The notes under the pieces are model-generated. The model worked only from the letters and a program-made list of their open reading frames with translations, did no database searches and was not told the origin of the DNA. Made by a program: the position numbers and the translations under genes. A DNA stretch of 64,000 bases. It comes from Limnanthes douglasii subsp. nivea (lineage: Eukaryota; Streptophyta; Magnoliopsida; Brassicales; Limnanthaceae). Below, in pieces: positions 42,160-55,219 of the stretch. Position 1 is the stretch's first letter. Every line of letters begins with the position of its first letter. The DNA is taken from the NCBI GenBank assembly GCA_036936605.1, contig JAUPFV010000001.1:346777081-346841080 (forward strand), written 5' to 3'.

Positions 42160-42900
42160 CTGAAACGAAGAAGATGAAGTTTTGAAGATGCGAAACTTGT
42201 TCACTTTAAGTAGTGATAGATGCGAAAACCTTTATTTTTTGAATTGGTAGACGCAAAACTTGTGTAATGGTATATGCGAAACGTTTGTACTCTTTTTGTA
42301 CTGATAGATGTGAAACTTGTGTATTTTTTTTACTGATAGATGCCGAAACCATATAATGAGAAACGAGTGTAAAATATATTTTTAAAAAATATCTAAACAT
42401 ATCATGAATGATACTAGTTTTGTTCGTCTTAAAAGAATAATTTTATTTTCTGATTTTTTTTTTCTGAGTTACGGTTTGAAAGATACGAACTTTAAAAATT
42501 TTAATTTTGAAGTGTAAAAAAAACAACTCTTACAAAGAAGATTCAGAACCTTTTTTTTTTGCTAAACACGAAACATTTTTAAAGTTTTACTAGTAGATGT
42601 AAAACCATGCAATTATGATAGATGCAAAACCATATCAACTATCATATAAATTAAACAAAGCTAACTATGATAGATGTGAAACCATATATATATATATATA
42701 TATTATAGATGCAAAACCATATAATGCGAAACCAGTTTAAAATATAATTTTTTTTTAAAATTCAAAGTATAACATGAGTTGTACCAGTTTGTTCATCTTA
42801 GAAAAACAAAACCAATGGTTTTTCGATTTTTTTTCTTTTGAATTACGATTTAAAACATATGAACCCTTAAAATTTTAAATTAAAAATAATAGATAATAAA
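42160..42900. repeat. Duplicated field with GATAGATGCGAAACC motif
   Basis: Two related ~370-bp halves (about 42,165-42,530 and 42,590-42,900) both run: several GATAGATGYRAAACC motifs, then ...AAAATATA..TTTTTAAAA, a CAT-GA-T-TACCAGTTTGTTC.TCTTA block, and a GA.TTACG.TT.AAA.ATA block. About ten motif copies occur in total. An (AT)n run lies at about 42,690-42,712. Confidence 0.7.
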
Positions 42901-43659
42901 TAGAAAAACCAAAAAAGTTAAATTTTGTTTTTTAATATACATTTAAAAATAATTTTAAAAATAATTTTAAAAATTAAAAGATATTAAATAAATTAGAATG
43001 TCAGACTTCGAATATGAAAAATGAGAGTTCATGTTAAATTAGAAAATAATATAACAAAACAGTTTGGTATTAGATAAATGTGTGAATATTTACATATTGT
43101 TATTTTATATTTATAAGAAGGAGATAAATTATAAATATGAAATAGTGGTTAATATATGCAATTTTTAGTGATGAAGTGCGTATTTATTTTTATTAATTAT
43201 TCATTTATTTATTTTAAATACACAGTTTATTGAGCTTTTATTTTTTTAATCGTTTGGATGATTGATTTGGATCAATTTCATTCATATAACTTGTTTAGTC
43301 TTTGTGAAAGGATTGAATATGTGATGACAGATGGCGAAAGTGCATGTTTTGAGAGGTAAATGTACGTTGGTGGGTTGTAATATTTATTTCCATAAGATCT
43401 TACATGTGGAATAAATAATTGATGCATAAGATGATTAACATGTCTCGTTAGTAAAACCATTTGAATGTCAAAATATCTTAAAGTAAAGTAGAAATAGTGC
43501 CAGACCTGTCAATTTTATTTTTCTTTTTTGCGTCCTTTTCATTGCTCTTGTCAGAAATTTATTCTGATTTCTCCATGGTTGAAGAAACTTAAAATGTTAT
43601 ATACTAAAAAGAAAAAAAAATGTGTAACACTTTTGTAAAGACTTTTATGTTTTCCAACT
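42901..43659. other. AT-rich spacer
   Basis: No recognised feature. Confidence 0.4.
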
Positions 43660-43953
43660 GGATACTTTATGGAATTATGTTCCTAAGTCGGAAGAAATGA
43701 AACTTGTGATTGGGCCAATTCCTATGGGGATGCACCTCCGATATCTTCTAAGAAATGTGATTACTTAGTGTCTGAGAGGATCAAAGAGAAATAGAGACAA
43801 TATCTTATTCGGTTGTTTGAATAAGATAAATGGTATAATGCTAGTATTAAAGAAAATATTGAGGGAATTATTTTGTCTCCTGAGCAAGTAGTTATTTTAC
43901 GTCGTCAAGAATTATTGGTGATGCTGCCGGCAAAGAGGATCGTGCAAAGGTAA
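43660..43953 (+). pseudogene. Unrecognised degraded coding segment
   Basis: One frame of 97 codons with three internal stops reads like a real protein: RNETCDWANSYGDAPPISSK, KCDYLVSERIKEK, QYLIRLFE, KWYNASIKENIEGIILS, PEQVVILRRQELLVMLPAKR. The base composition is less AT-rich than its flanks and amino-acid use is balanced. I do not recognise the family. It could be a captured gene exon or a remnant of another transposon class. Confidence 0.35.
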
Positions 43954-44454
43954 CAACCGAAGGTGGAGGTTTCACCGGATAAAGTGGTTTAAACCCTTAG
44001 TAGCTTGTATTATTACTTGGTTGTGTATATGTATTTTTGTGGTTTTTGACGCGGTGTTGATGACCAAAGTCCCCCAATTTTGGGGTAAGTTTGTAAACAA
44101 AGTCTCGATGATCTTGATATTTAGCTATGAAATTTATCGGTGACATCTTTTTATTTAATTATGATTTAATTTGGTTTTTTGTTTATTTTGCCATTGTTGT
44201 TTGCAAAAAAAGGTAGTATATTGCCCAGTATATGTTTCTTCCAAATGGAATGATTAGTTCCAAAAGTTTGAGACTTATTAAGGACCACGTGAGATCCTTG
44301 TCTATATTATATCTATAATTAAGCAAACTTCATTTCTTTTTTAAGGATACATGACTCTATTGAAGATAATCATCTTAAAAGTACTTTTGTATTTTTTACT
44401 TGTTCAATGATGGTGTAAGAGTCCTTTTGCTTTTTATGCATCTAACTTTTTTAC

Positions 44455-44719
44455 CTTGGTATATTTTTCTTTTATACATTCAATAAAAATATTGAAGCTT
44501 AAAAATCCAATGTAGTTAATAAATTTTCCATATCAAACTTTACAATTCTATTTCTAGAAATATGATTCAATCGTTTGTGTCAAAGTTTAACTTGGTATAT
44601 TTTTCTTTTATACATTCAATAAAAATATTGAAGCTTAAAAATCCAATGTAGTTAATAAATTCATATCAAACTTTACAATTCTATTTTTAGAAATATGATT
44701 CAATCGTTTGTGTCAAAGT
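44455..44719. repeat. 136-bp tandem duplication in Copia-3
   Basis: The block from CTTGGTATATTTTTCTTTTA to TTTGTGTCAAAGT occurs at 44,455-44,590 and again at 44,591-44,719 with only a 7-nt indel region and one substitution. The minus strand encodes the HISRNRI-like integrase start. Confidence 0.9.
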
Positions 44720-45800
44720 AGCTGGATTTTCAGCTTTACAATTTAGTTTTCTGTTTACATTTATTACTTTGTGATCTTTTATAGTATTTAACAAAAAAAT
44801 TATCATTCATTATCAATTTTGAAATCTAACAACATTATCATCTGAATAAAGACATAAACCACCATTTTCATATAGACAACAATATCCAAATTTGTCAAAC
44901 AATGGAAAGAAACCGAATTCATTCTCAAAGAATGCACATACTATATTTTTTAAATACATAAAATGTCCACCAAAATAAGAAATAAACATCACAAATAACA
45001 TGAATCAAACACAAATTGTGACACCATCACTCAGGCTTTGATTTCTGATCATACCCTGCAAAAAGATACAAACATGAATGGTTTCAGCCTTGTCAACCCA
45101 CCAAGTATTTCTTGGTACTGAAAATAAATTGATTTGTAAACAGACCATAGGATTACATTTAGCTTTCATCATAAATTTGTAATTTTACACTCTTTCTTAT
45201 AATGCATTATTTCTTATAATTGAAACAATGTCCTTTACATAACGAACCCTTATGCTTCTTCGTTCGAGAACCGGGTGCATGTGTATTTGAACCTTCTTCT
45301 TTGTTTTCCTTTAAATTCACTATCTACACCTACTAGCATTCATGTTTCAACTTCTTTTTCACTGGTGTTGCCTAAAAAATCAGCTCATTAAGATTTCATT
45401 TCACGCGGTGACATTTATAAGAAGTTCCAAAGTTCTTATATTAAGAGGAAAAATAGTGAAAGACAAAACTCACAAAAACATCCTTCGGAAGGTCAATGTT
45501 AAGCGCTTTTAATTTAGAACCAATGTTTGATATTTCTGTGATGTGTTATCAGATGGTTCATTTGCCACAATACGTCATGGAAACTAACTTAATACGTAAC
45601 ATCTTAGTTTCCTCCTTATAGTTCTTGTAAAAACATTTCTCTACCGTATCAAGAAATATTTTTGCACTGGTAATCTTGATCAGACTACACCACATAATGG
45701 TAATTGAATCGCTTATTTCATGAGTTTCAAATTCAACTTGTTGGACCTTTGGCAAGCCTGTTATTTTTTCTTCTCTATTGGAGAACTTTCGTTAGTCAAA
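44455..45800 (-). pseudogene. Copia-3 fragment: gag, CCHC, protease, integrase start
   Basis: Reading right to left: SAKIFLDTVEKCFYKNYKEETKMLRIKLVSMTYCGK (UBN2-type gag), then SNIGSKLKALNIDLPKDVFVSFV. Next comes a basic SNTHAPGSRTKKHKGSLCKGHCFNYKK with a damaged zinc knuckle, then WWVDKAETIHVCISLQGM, the protease WVD.GAT.H block with the Gly lost. FMYLKNIVCAFFENEFGFF...KFGYCC leads to LNHISRNRIVKF. Several shifts and stops. RT is absent. Confidence 0.65.
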
Positions 45801-47440
45801 CTTTTGAGGTCATTGATTCTTAATGCGAAATCATAATTTTAACACATGATATGCAACATGATATCTTTCTTACATAACTCAAAAAATCAGTCACATCAAG
45901 AATAAGAGCTTTGTTGCCTTTTGGGTTATAAAGACTTGAATGTGCTAAAATGGCAACATTCAAACAATACATACCACAAACATCATTACAACATATACTC
46001 AAAATAACATTTAAAAAATAAAATATAACATAATAAAGCATACCCTTACAACATCAATAAGATTCCTTTGGGAAAGAATATGAATTTGTACATGTATGAG
46101 TTTGAGAAAAAATTAATGTGCATCATCTCAATTAACTTAATTAAAAAAAATCTTCATTTGGGATGATTTTCATAGCTCAACTCTTAATGATCAATTCAAA
46201 TTTAATAACCTCTCACTCATGAATAACTATGCCAATCAATATATTTTATTTGGGCCAATTATAGTTTGCAATCTTACGAATCATAAACTTGTCAAAACTC
46301 TAAAATAATTCAATTCACCGATAATAATCAGTTTAGAAATAAATTAGATCCTTAATCATTTATCTAAGTTTGGAAAACTTCAATTTTGTTAATCATATTG
46401 AAAAAAAATCATAAAGTTACATTTTCACTTTAGGTCCAAATAATTTTATAGTATAGTTACAACTTAATCAAATTAAATTTAAACTCTTTTTGGGGATTGA
46501 TTTTTGGGCCATGTCCAGTCGGGTTCTACAGAAATGAAGATCACTATGAGGCGTGTGACAAGATCAAGTTCATGGATATTCTAATGACATTCCAATGCAG
46601 TGTATTTTGATATTTTTAAATAGCCTCCACCATTGTTTGTCAAATGTTTCAAATTTCTTCAAACGGGCTTCTAAAACCATTTTAATAGTGCTAAGATAAT
46701 AATTTGATATGCGGATTACATCATCCACTGCAAGCAACAAATAAAGGAACCATTAAGCTAACGTGCCACCATATGAAGATGAGTTCATAGCTTTTGAATT
46801 CTAAATATTTATGAACATGTATAATTCATTTTATTTTCTATAAATGATACACACATTAGGACTAATTTTTTTTGGCTATTAGAGGTATATATCTAAGAAT
46901 GAAAATGTGTAGTATAATTGGTTTATGAAAAAAATCATATTAATGTATTAAGTATCAGACCTTCGAAGGAAGAAAATATGATTTCAGACAAATATTAGTT
47001 TATGTATTGAGATTGTTCAGGAAACGATGGTCGTCATGGTGGCTAATGAATTTTAAAAAATTAAAAAATTTGCAAATTCATGCCCATAACCATTGTTGTA
47101 ACGTTTAAGACATGTTCAATAATTATGCTTTGCCGAGACATTGAGATTGGCGGTCGCTGTAAACCTATAAGAAAGTTGCAGTGGATGGGATCTTAACCAA
47201 ATTAGACATAGGATATAAAGGTGCAAGGCATATGGCAAGATAAAGTGCATGGATTTTTCAATGATGTTCTGAGGTAGTGTCTTTCGATGTGGTTCAACAA
47301 CCCCATGCCATGGTGTATCAAAAGTTTCAAATTGCTCCAAACGTGATTTTGTAAATATTTAATTGGTTTTAAGTAATCAAATGATAGGTCAAAAGAACCT
47401 CTAAGGGTTCTTAGGTTTGTGTCCACAAAGAGAGAATTAC
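45801..47440. other. Spacer with a diverged repeat pair
   Basis: A ~200-bp segment at about 46,540-46,690 is related to one at about 47,205-47,350: AAG-TCAAGTTCATGGAT, then CAAATGTTTCAAATTTCTTCAAACG. On the minus strand both encode a KFETFD...W block (one gives EQFETFDTPWHGVVEPH). The family is unknown. No other features. Confidence 0.4.
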
Positions 47441-47699
47441 AGGGCTATCGTGATTTGATAATTGTAGCTTACATACAATTAATATTGTCAAGGCCTCTGT
47501 TGGATGCCATAATGAAAAATAAGGCATTCAATTTTATAAATTTTCTTAAGCAGATGTAACGTCGTATGAAGGTCGATGAGATTTCCAAGGCAAACATTGA
47601 TAAACATATAAAAATTCCAACTTCCTACAGATCTTACTATTCTCTGGTATGACATAATAAGTTATCGGTGGTAGTTCAAGTAATATCTAAACCACATTA

Positions 47700-48060
47700 T
47701 AAATAATATGGGAACAATATCGAATATTTGGTGAAACTGAAATATCACAATCAAAATGGTCAAAGAAGGCACAAAAAACTATAACAATAATAACAAGGGT
47801 CGAAGATACGAACGTTGGGCTATGGGACCCACTAAGCCGACAAAGAATATGAGAGTTATCTAAAAATTAACTGAAGATATAAATAAATGTCAAAGGTTGG
47901 ATAAGTTACGAAGCCTCAAAGAACATAAAGACAATTACAAGTTTTGTAAGGGCCACAATATCATCAAGCATTATAGTAGAAATTATTGGGCTTTGCAAGA
48001 TCACGTCTACAATAAATTTATGAAGGGAAAATATTGGAGTTCATTAAGGAAAAAGTAAAA
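47700..48060 (+). pseudogene. Gypsy-3 gag tail
   Basis: NNNKGRRYERWAMGPTKP, then KLRSLKEHKDNYKFCKGHNIIKHYSRNYWALQDHV, a damaged form of the Y C.FH..HGH.TE.C..LKD nucleocapsid finger. One stop precedes the finger. Confidence 0.6.
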
Positions 48061-48159
48061 GTATAACAAAACATGCATCAACCAATCGAGATCATCCGTT
48101 AATGAATAAGAGGCAAGCTCTAGATGAGCATGATGCACCGAGATCCTTGAACACCAATG

Positions 48160-48760
48160 TGGTCATTGAGGTAAAAGAATATTATTATATGAAGCAGGAT
48201 CCTAATAGATAACTCATTAGAGTCGTTGTTGGAGGGGACCCCTTCTTCAAAATTACTAAATACTCAAAGAAATTACATGTAGATGATCTGGAAGTCCATC
48301 ACCAAGGGAATATATCAGCACAAAACCTTCTTAATGTTAAGTTCCACTGATGATGATCTGCGATGAGTAGCAACGCCACATAATTATGTAATACTTCATA
48401 ATAATTTTTCTAAGGGTCAAAGTAAAAAGAGTTATGATAGATACTAGAAACACAATCAATATTATCTAAAAAATTACATACGACAAAGTGAGGGAATGTC
48501 CAGTCATGATTCTCTCTAAAAGGATCTTAATTGGATTTACTGGTGTGTATACCAACGTACTAGGAGAATTTACTTTATATTTCGTCATACAAGAAGCAGA
48601 GTTTAAAAATAATGTTTGATGCTTGTTCATAATAGTCGAAGCTTCTTTCTCTTACAATATAATTTTGGAAATATCATGGTTGGATAAAATACATGTTGTA
48701 GTCTATATTGTACATCGACTTCTTTGATACTCAATCAACAGTAAGGTGAAATTGATAAGG
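48160..48760 (+). pseudogene. Gypsy-3 protease region
   Basis: VKRVMIDTRNTINII (about 48,420) is the active-site block with DTG changed to DTR. SYNIILEISWLDKIHVV (about 48,650) matches Y.VILGR..L....AV. No active protease is possible. Confidence 0.6.
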
Positions 48761-48989
48761 GATAATCAGAATACTTCCAATGAATCCTACACAGCTTCTC
48801 TAACCTTGAAGAAATAGAAATTAGTGGGGAACCCGGTTGCACTTGATGATATGATGATCCAATAAATCCCTCCACTTCCCACTTTATAGATATAGGGGAG
48901 GAAATTAAAATCATTAACATGGAAGGAAGCAAGATTTTGTGCATTGGCTGTAACATACCAACATAACTAAGGTACAAGTTACTTTATGT

Positions 48990-49760
48990 TTTATAAAACA
49001 ACTTAGACATGTTTTCCTGCAATCCCCAAGATTTTACAGGGATCCCTGCCAAATTTATATGCCACAAACTATCTATCAATTAAAAAATATGGCCAATCAG
49101 ACAAAAGATAATGTCATACTCTCAACAAAAAGTGAAAGTAATTATTGAAAAAATAGACGAACTTATTATTATGGGCCAACTTCAAGAATCGCATTGCTCA
49201 GTTTGGATAACAATCTAGTATTTTTTTAAAGAACGACAAGGGAAGGATGTGCTTCGATTTTATAAACCTAAGAAAATATTTTCTGAATGATCGTTGTCTT
49301 CTCCCAATAATCAACTAACTTGTGGATATAACATATATTAATAAAATATTATAATTTATGGATGTCTATTCCTAATAAGACCAAACACAAATGTATGAAT
49401 AATTGAATATGATCAAGAGCATAAAACATTTATCATAAAAATGGGTTTTCGTTGCTACAAAGTAATTCCCTCTAGGATAAAAAATATATTAGATGTTAAA
49501 TATCAAATTCAAGCTTATATTGACGGCATATTAGTTACCGATGTTCAAGAAGATTATCACGTGGCTAACTTGTCTGAAACCTTTGCAAACTTGAAGTGAG
49601 TCAAGCTAAATATTAATCCAGAAAAAATAATTTTTTGTATCTGGTAGGGTAATTTCCTTGGTTTCATGTTTAGTGGGAAGAGCATTAAAGTTGATCATAG
49701 TCAATTCTTAAACCTAGCTGTCATGGATCCTCCATGAAACGAAATATAAGTACAATTATC
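48990..49760 (+). pseudogene. Gypsy-3 reverse transcriptase
   Basis: KVKVIIEKIDELIIMGQLQE (pre-palm helix), HKTFIIKMGFRCYKVIP, YQIQAYIDGILVTD (YxDD read as YIDG, one catalytic Asp lost), LKLNINPEKIIFC, and GNFLGFMFSGKSIKVDHSQ. Stops separate most blocks. Confidence 0.7.
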
Positions 49761-50719
49761 GACAAGAATATTAGATGCATCAAACTTGTTCATTTCTACA
49801 TCTTCAGACAAAAACCAACCTTTCTACAAGTTCTATGAAGAGTTAGGAAATTTAAGTGGACTCGTGATTTTGGGGAATCTTTTCAAAACATCAAGAAGTT
49901 AATAGCTTATTATAAGTATTAACAAATCCAAAACATGATAATCTTTATTTCTCTACTTAGCGGTCTCGCACTATGTTGTTAGCGTTGTGCTAATCAAAGA
50001 AGACGTCAAAAAGTTCAAATAAATATATTATGTAATTAAAGCATTACTAAATGCATACACTATACACTTACAATTGGAAAGTTAACCTTAACATTGGTGG
50101 TTATGCCTCAAAATATTAGACTATACTTCCAAGCTTATACAATTATTGTTCGGATTTCTTTCTCTTAAAATGTATAGCATAAATTAGATGTCTTGAACAC
50201 TAACCAAGTGGTGTGTCAAGTTGGGCTATTATGATATTCATTTCGAACAAGCCTTGGACTATTCCTTAACCGAGTTCTAGTCTAAAATACTAAATCCTAC
50301 AAAAGAATAGGTTGAATCAACTTGGAAAGTCCAAATGGATGGGGGAGGCAATAACAAAAGTTTAGGGGCTGGAGTCCAACTAATTTTCCTCATATGATAT
50401 ATCTTGACACAATCCATTAAACTTGGCTTCCTAACTTCTATTAATGAGGAAAAATATAAAATCACCAACGCATCTTTGGTTAGCCAACATTTTTGGAACC
50501 AAGCAAGCCTTTCTCCTTATAAATTATTGACCGGTGGTTCAGTAGGCACTTGGTCAGGTCGACGCTAAATTGTTTTTTTACCCTGCAATATTTAAAAGAG
50601 CTCTAGTGCCAAACATCTATATTCAAGGATGTTGCATTTTGATAAGTCTCAATAGTATATAATACACCTGTTGATGCCTTGGATTTTGCATCTTGTATGG
50701 TCTTAACATCAAAAGTTAT
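49761..50719 (+). pseudogene. Gypsy-3 RNase H remnants
   Basis: AVSHYVVSVVLIKEDVKK (first RNase H D/E block region), LTKWCVKLGYYDIHFEQALDYSLTEF (the W.v.L.eyDI.y block), then STWKVQMDGGGNNKSLGAGVQ (start of the second RNase H). The rest is unreadable. Frames are broken throughout. Confidence 0.55.
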
Positions 50720-51272
50720 TTTCCAAGACAAACCTCTATTCACCCTCCCAAAAATATTTTATCCATTGTCTTTGTTGTGGGAGTCATGGTAATTGAAGCA
50801 TGAGAATAATTGAAGAAGATTAGTGCACACGTTTTTATCAAATACCTCATTGAAGGGTTAGTTTCTGATAATAAAGTAAAAATCAAAATGAAATTGATTA
50901 AATTTGTATAGATATTATGTACATTTTACATACAAAGCCTCACCAAACCATTTCTCTCTTGCTTCTATCATGGTGAAGCAACATTCATAGTCATTTTCCT
51001 AGACAACCCTTTATTCTCCCTCCCAATAACTTTTTATGATTTGTCATAGTCAAGAGATTCATGGTAATTGAACCGAAAGAAATAGTAGAAGAATATTTAT
51101 CCATATATATTATTAAATTCCTTACCAAAGCGATATTTTCTAAAAGTAAATCCATAGATAGAAAAATTAAAATAAAATCGACCAAATTTTATGGATATTG
51201 GATAAACTTTACATACAAAGGCCTCACAAAACATTACTTTGTATCCTCGGTTATGGTGAAGCAACATTCATA
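50720..51272. repeat. ~276-bp tandem duplication in Gypsy-3
   Basis: TTCCAAGACAAACC...CATGGTAATTGAA...TACATACAAAGCCTCAC...GGTGAAGCAACATTCATAG at 50,720-50,996 recurs at 50,997-51,272. Scattered differences show it is not recent. It covers the RNase H-integrase linker (the second copy reads VIEPKEIVEEYLSI). Confidence 0.85.
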
Positions 51273-52160
51273 GTGGATGATCTTCATTGTGGAAAAACAA
51301 TGCATACTTCGGTTATAACGTGTTACAAGACAATTTTTCTACAAGGCTATCAATGGCCTACTATGATGGGAATGAAGATAAAAAAGTCAAGTTCTTCTAA
51401 AAGCTCGAGGATAAATAATTTTTTGTTAATATTACTGGACTATTTTTCTAAATGGGTAGATGCGCAAACTTTGGTTAACATTACCGCCAAGAAAGTAATA
51501 AAATTCCTTAGATACAACATATGTACTAGATACGACACACAATGAGTTATCATAACAGATAATATGATTTAATTCTAAAACGAAAGGCTCACGTGGTTCT
51601 GCGGCACAAAAGTTATCAAATAACTTTTGTTTTTTTCAAACATCATAAAATATGGAGGTGACCAACATGATTATATAATATGGCATCAATGTTTTTGGAA
51701 GGATCCATACGAAACTGGTCGGACTTTCTCTACGAAGTTTAGTTGTCTTATAGTACCACTTTATGATTTGCAATAAATGAAACACTTTTTATTTTGGTTA
51801 TGTAAGAAGTGGTATAAGCCAAAAGTTATATACTCTTCTAAAAAATTCACATATGAGGAGGAAAGTAAATCACAAGCAAGGAACTTCAAACTCGATGTGA
51901 TTGAGGAGAAAATGTTAAAGCCTACATTTGGTGAGAGCACTATAAAACTCTATTATGAACCATATATAACTCCAAGGTCAGGGACAAAGTGATAAGAAAA
52001 TCCTTCTTTAATATGAATGATAATAATCTCAAAACGTTAACCTCTAACTTAGAAGGCACTTATACAATTGAATCCAAATTGAAGTTGAGAACATACTGAT
52101 TGTTGGATGAAGAATCAAACCAGGTTGGGAACATTAGAATATCAAACATCTAAAACTCTA
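51198..52160 (+). pseudogene. Gypsy-3 integrase
   Basis: YQWPTMMGMKIK (zinc-finger WPT block), INNFLLILLDYFSKWVDAQTL (core start; the first Asp block before it is lost), NITAKKVIKFLRYNICTRY, VIITDNM (second Asp), then SQARNFKLDVIEEK, YYEPYITPRS...K and a tail near GTLEYQTSKTL. Multiple stops. Confidence 0.7.
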
Positions 52161-52164
52161 TCAT

Positions 52165-52590
52165 GGCTTTGAACAGTATATCGTCCCTCGACTATTGTGT
52201 TTGGTGGCAAATAGTTCATTGACTTTCAAATTTCCGTTGACAGTCCCTGGACTATCGCATTTGGATAAAGTTAGTCCACCAGATCTTCTGATCCATGAGA
52301 GGCTTCCACCTGTCACCATAGTCCCCAGATTTTTGTATCACCACTAGTCCCTTGAGTTTAGTTTTTCGTAATATTCTACATTTTGGGTTTGACCTAAACT
52401 CAAGGGACTAGTGGTGATACAAAAATCTGGGGACTATGGTGACAGGTGGCAGCCTCTCATGGATTAGAGGATCTGGTGGACTAACTTTATCCAAACGCGA
52501 TAGTCCAGGGACTGTCAACGGAAATTTGAAATTCAATGGACTATCTGCCACCAAACGCGATAGTCGATGGACGATTTACTGTTCAATGCC
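52165..52590. mobile_element. Foldback MITE with ~190-bp inverted arms
   Basis: 426 bp. The left arm starts GGCTTTGAACAGTA and the right arm (reverse complement) GGCATTGAACAGTAAATCG. The arms then stay over 90% alike by eye for about 190 bp, through GACAGTCCCTGGACTATCG and CACCATAGTCCCCAGATTTT, to a ~35-bp loop. TCTATCAT lies directly before (52,157) and, after two extra T, directly after (52,593): a probable 8-bp target duplication. It encodes nothing. Confidence 0.9.
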
Positions 52591-55153
52591 TTTCTATCAT
52601 CTTCCTTGAGTTTCAACTATTTGTTATTTATTTATCTTATGTAACTATGTATTGTAATGAGGTGTACTTTTTCCTACCTTAGTGTCACAATATGGTCTTA
52701 AGGAGGCATTTCTCTTAAATAAATGGTTATTTTTACCACTAGACAAGTCTCAATTTATTTTATGTCACAACAATATTTTACAATTTATAAGGAAATAATA
52801 TACAACCAACTACATGATGATTGCACAACGAACATCAGGATTCTATGAAGTGTATAAAAACTAAGAAAACAAAAAGGATAAGTATGGATTGAAAATGTAG
52901 TCATCAACAATCCAAATCTCAAATTCCATCACAATTAGTAGTAATCAACCCAATCTTTTGAAGTCTTATGGGTGATGAAGCTCAAAACATTCGAACTAAC
53001 ATGTTGTAGATTTAGTTTGTAATACCAAAATAATAAGAGGGTTAATATATCACGAATCCCGAAAGAGTCCATAAATATATTATTCATAAAAGATATGAAA
53101 AAGATTAATCCTTAACCAACACTTTCAATGGCTAAATACTAAACAAACTCAAGAGAATAAATAATATTTATTCTCTATTAGATTTCTTTTAAGTATTATA
53201 ATTTGTTGGAACCATTTATAGTAAGGCCAAAACATTTATTTATAGTAGTATTCTAGACTTATTCCTAACATTATAGATGAATGACACGTATCTTAGTATC
53301 CAGGTGGCAGTCATCCAAGAAAGAGTTAGTTATAAACATAACAAATCTACCATCTAATTGTTTATGATATTCAAGTAACAGTAAACAATATATTAAAAGA
53401 TCCTAGAAGGCTATCGAAGGCTCTGGATTATCTTTCAACACGTGAGCTTCTTCTTTTTTTGTCAAAACAGAGAACATATATGGGTCTTCATGTCATTGAT
53501 ACATCTTGATCAGCTCATCCTCTATACTTGGATCGACATTCCTTATATCTAGGACCATTATAATAAGTAGGATATTTCCTGGTCTTAAGTCTTCATATTT
53601 CTTACTTGATCAACTTTAATCCATATCCACGTCGTTCAATGAGCTTCTTCTTTTGTTATTGCATCTTGATCAGCTTATCATTTATGTTGGGTTCGTCATT
53701 CCTTATACATTTGGGATCGTCGAAATACTTAGGTGAAATTCCATTCTTCAATCATACTCAAGTTATCTCATTTAATATATGTGATTAGTCCTTTTCTTTG
53801 GGTTCTCATTATTACTATATGTCCTTATGTTTACTGCAACATATTATTGATAAAGGGCATCTACCTTTTGAATTAGGACATCCGAGTCGTATGGGAATAA
53901 AACCTTATGAGACTGTACATCCCTCATACTTATTTGATTTACATATGTTTTGACTTCACAAAATAAAATGAAAATTTAACCATGCAACAACATTCATGGA
54001 ATAAGCTTGATCATATTAAATTTGGAAGATAAAATATCTCGGCCAACCAAGCTTTCAAGTTTAAAATTGCGCAATCAGCGCATCAAACAAATATTAGTCA
54101 TTCATTCATCATTCGAAATGACTACTTTCATATATCTATAATTAATCTGAAGCAACCCGAAGTAAATTTGAAGTCTTTTCGGTTGGACAATGTGTTTATA
54201 GGACTCTAGCAACCACTATATGTTACATATACTATTCTTATCTTGAGCAAGATAGAGATTTTTTTCTTAAAAGAAATTTTGGTTGGCGAAAAGTTTTCAA
54301 TGAAACATGAACATGGTTAACACGAACCAATCCAGACACATCTTCGAGGTCTGTTATGCTACAGGAAGCTAAGCCCACCAAATATAACACAAACGTATCT
54401 CAAGACTCTTGTAAATGAAATCAGTTATAATACAATTCTACCTACAGTTAAATGATAAAAACGTCCGGATTCATAATACATTTGCATGATCAAAATTTGA
54501 TAATGTTTTAAAATAAAAATAACAAATATTTCATTTACTATAAATATTTCATTTACTATAAATATTTCACTCATTCTTCAACGCTCTCACGGTACCCAGA
54601 GGTTACTAATAAAGATAAAGTCTGTCCACTAACCTTATTCAACCCCACACTAACCTTATTCAACCCCACGTTAAGACAGAAATTCATTAACACCTAACTT
54701 GATGGTAAAAGATGGAATAAATATTTTTAGAGTTTAAATCCATTTGATAAAAAATCTAATTTATATAGGATAATGATATCTGATTTTAATAAGAAGATAT
54801 TAAGTTTTTTCGTTTATTACCAGAGACGTAATAATATAATATTTGTTATAAGTATAAATTATTTCTACGAATAATATTTTTCTCAACAATTATTTACTTA
54901 GTCGTTTCTCAAAAAGTAAGCAGGTGATCGGTGGAATTAATTACCTGAATTATTGCAATAATAATCTAATAGGATAGGCTGACCCTTTTGGATTAGGGGC
55001 GGTAGCATATCTTGCATGAAGTTGAAACATTGATTAGGACTTATTAAGAGGCCCATCAGTCGTGCTGCGTTTCATTATTATAATAATTGTCATTCAAAAT
55101 ACAATTGCAAAAGTCATTTGATTTGTTCCATTGATTTGTAATCTTCTTTGCTT

Positions 55154-55154
55154 C

Positions 55155-55216
<62 letters not shown>
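55154..55216. repeat. (CT)n(AT)n compound microsatellite
   Basis: About nine CT units run directly into about 22 AT units. Confidence 0.95.

Positions 55217-55219
<3 letters not shown>

Larger units (their letters stand above)
47700..52164 (+). mobile_element. Gypsy-3: heavily decayed Ty3/gypsy element
   Basis: Order: gag finger (47,930-48,060), protease-like region (48,160-48,760), RT (49,000-49,760), RNase H remnants (49,800-50,500), integrase (51,200-52,160). The order and motifs are gypsy-like. LTRs were not identified. A MITE sits at its 3' coding end. Confidence 0.7.

Noticed and set aside
45820..46041. Minus-strand 73-codon Cys-rich ORF
   Set aside because: No match to the gag N-terminus that should precede Copia-3; composition-driven.
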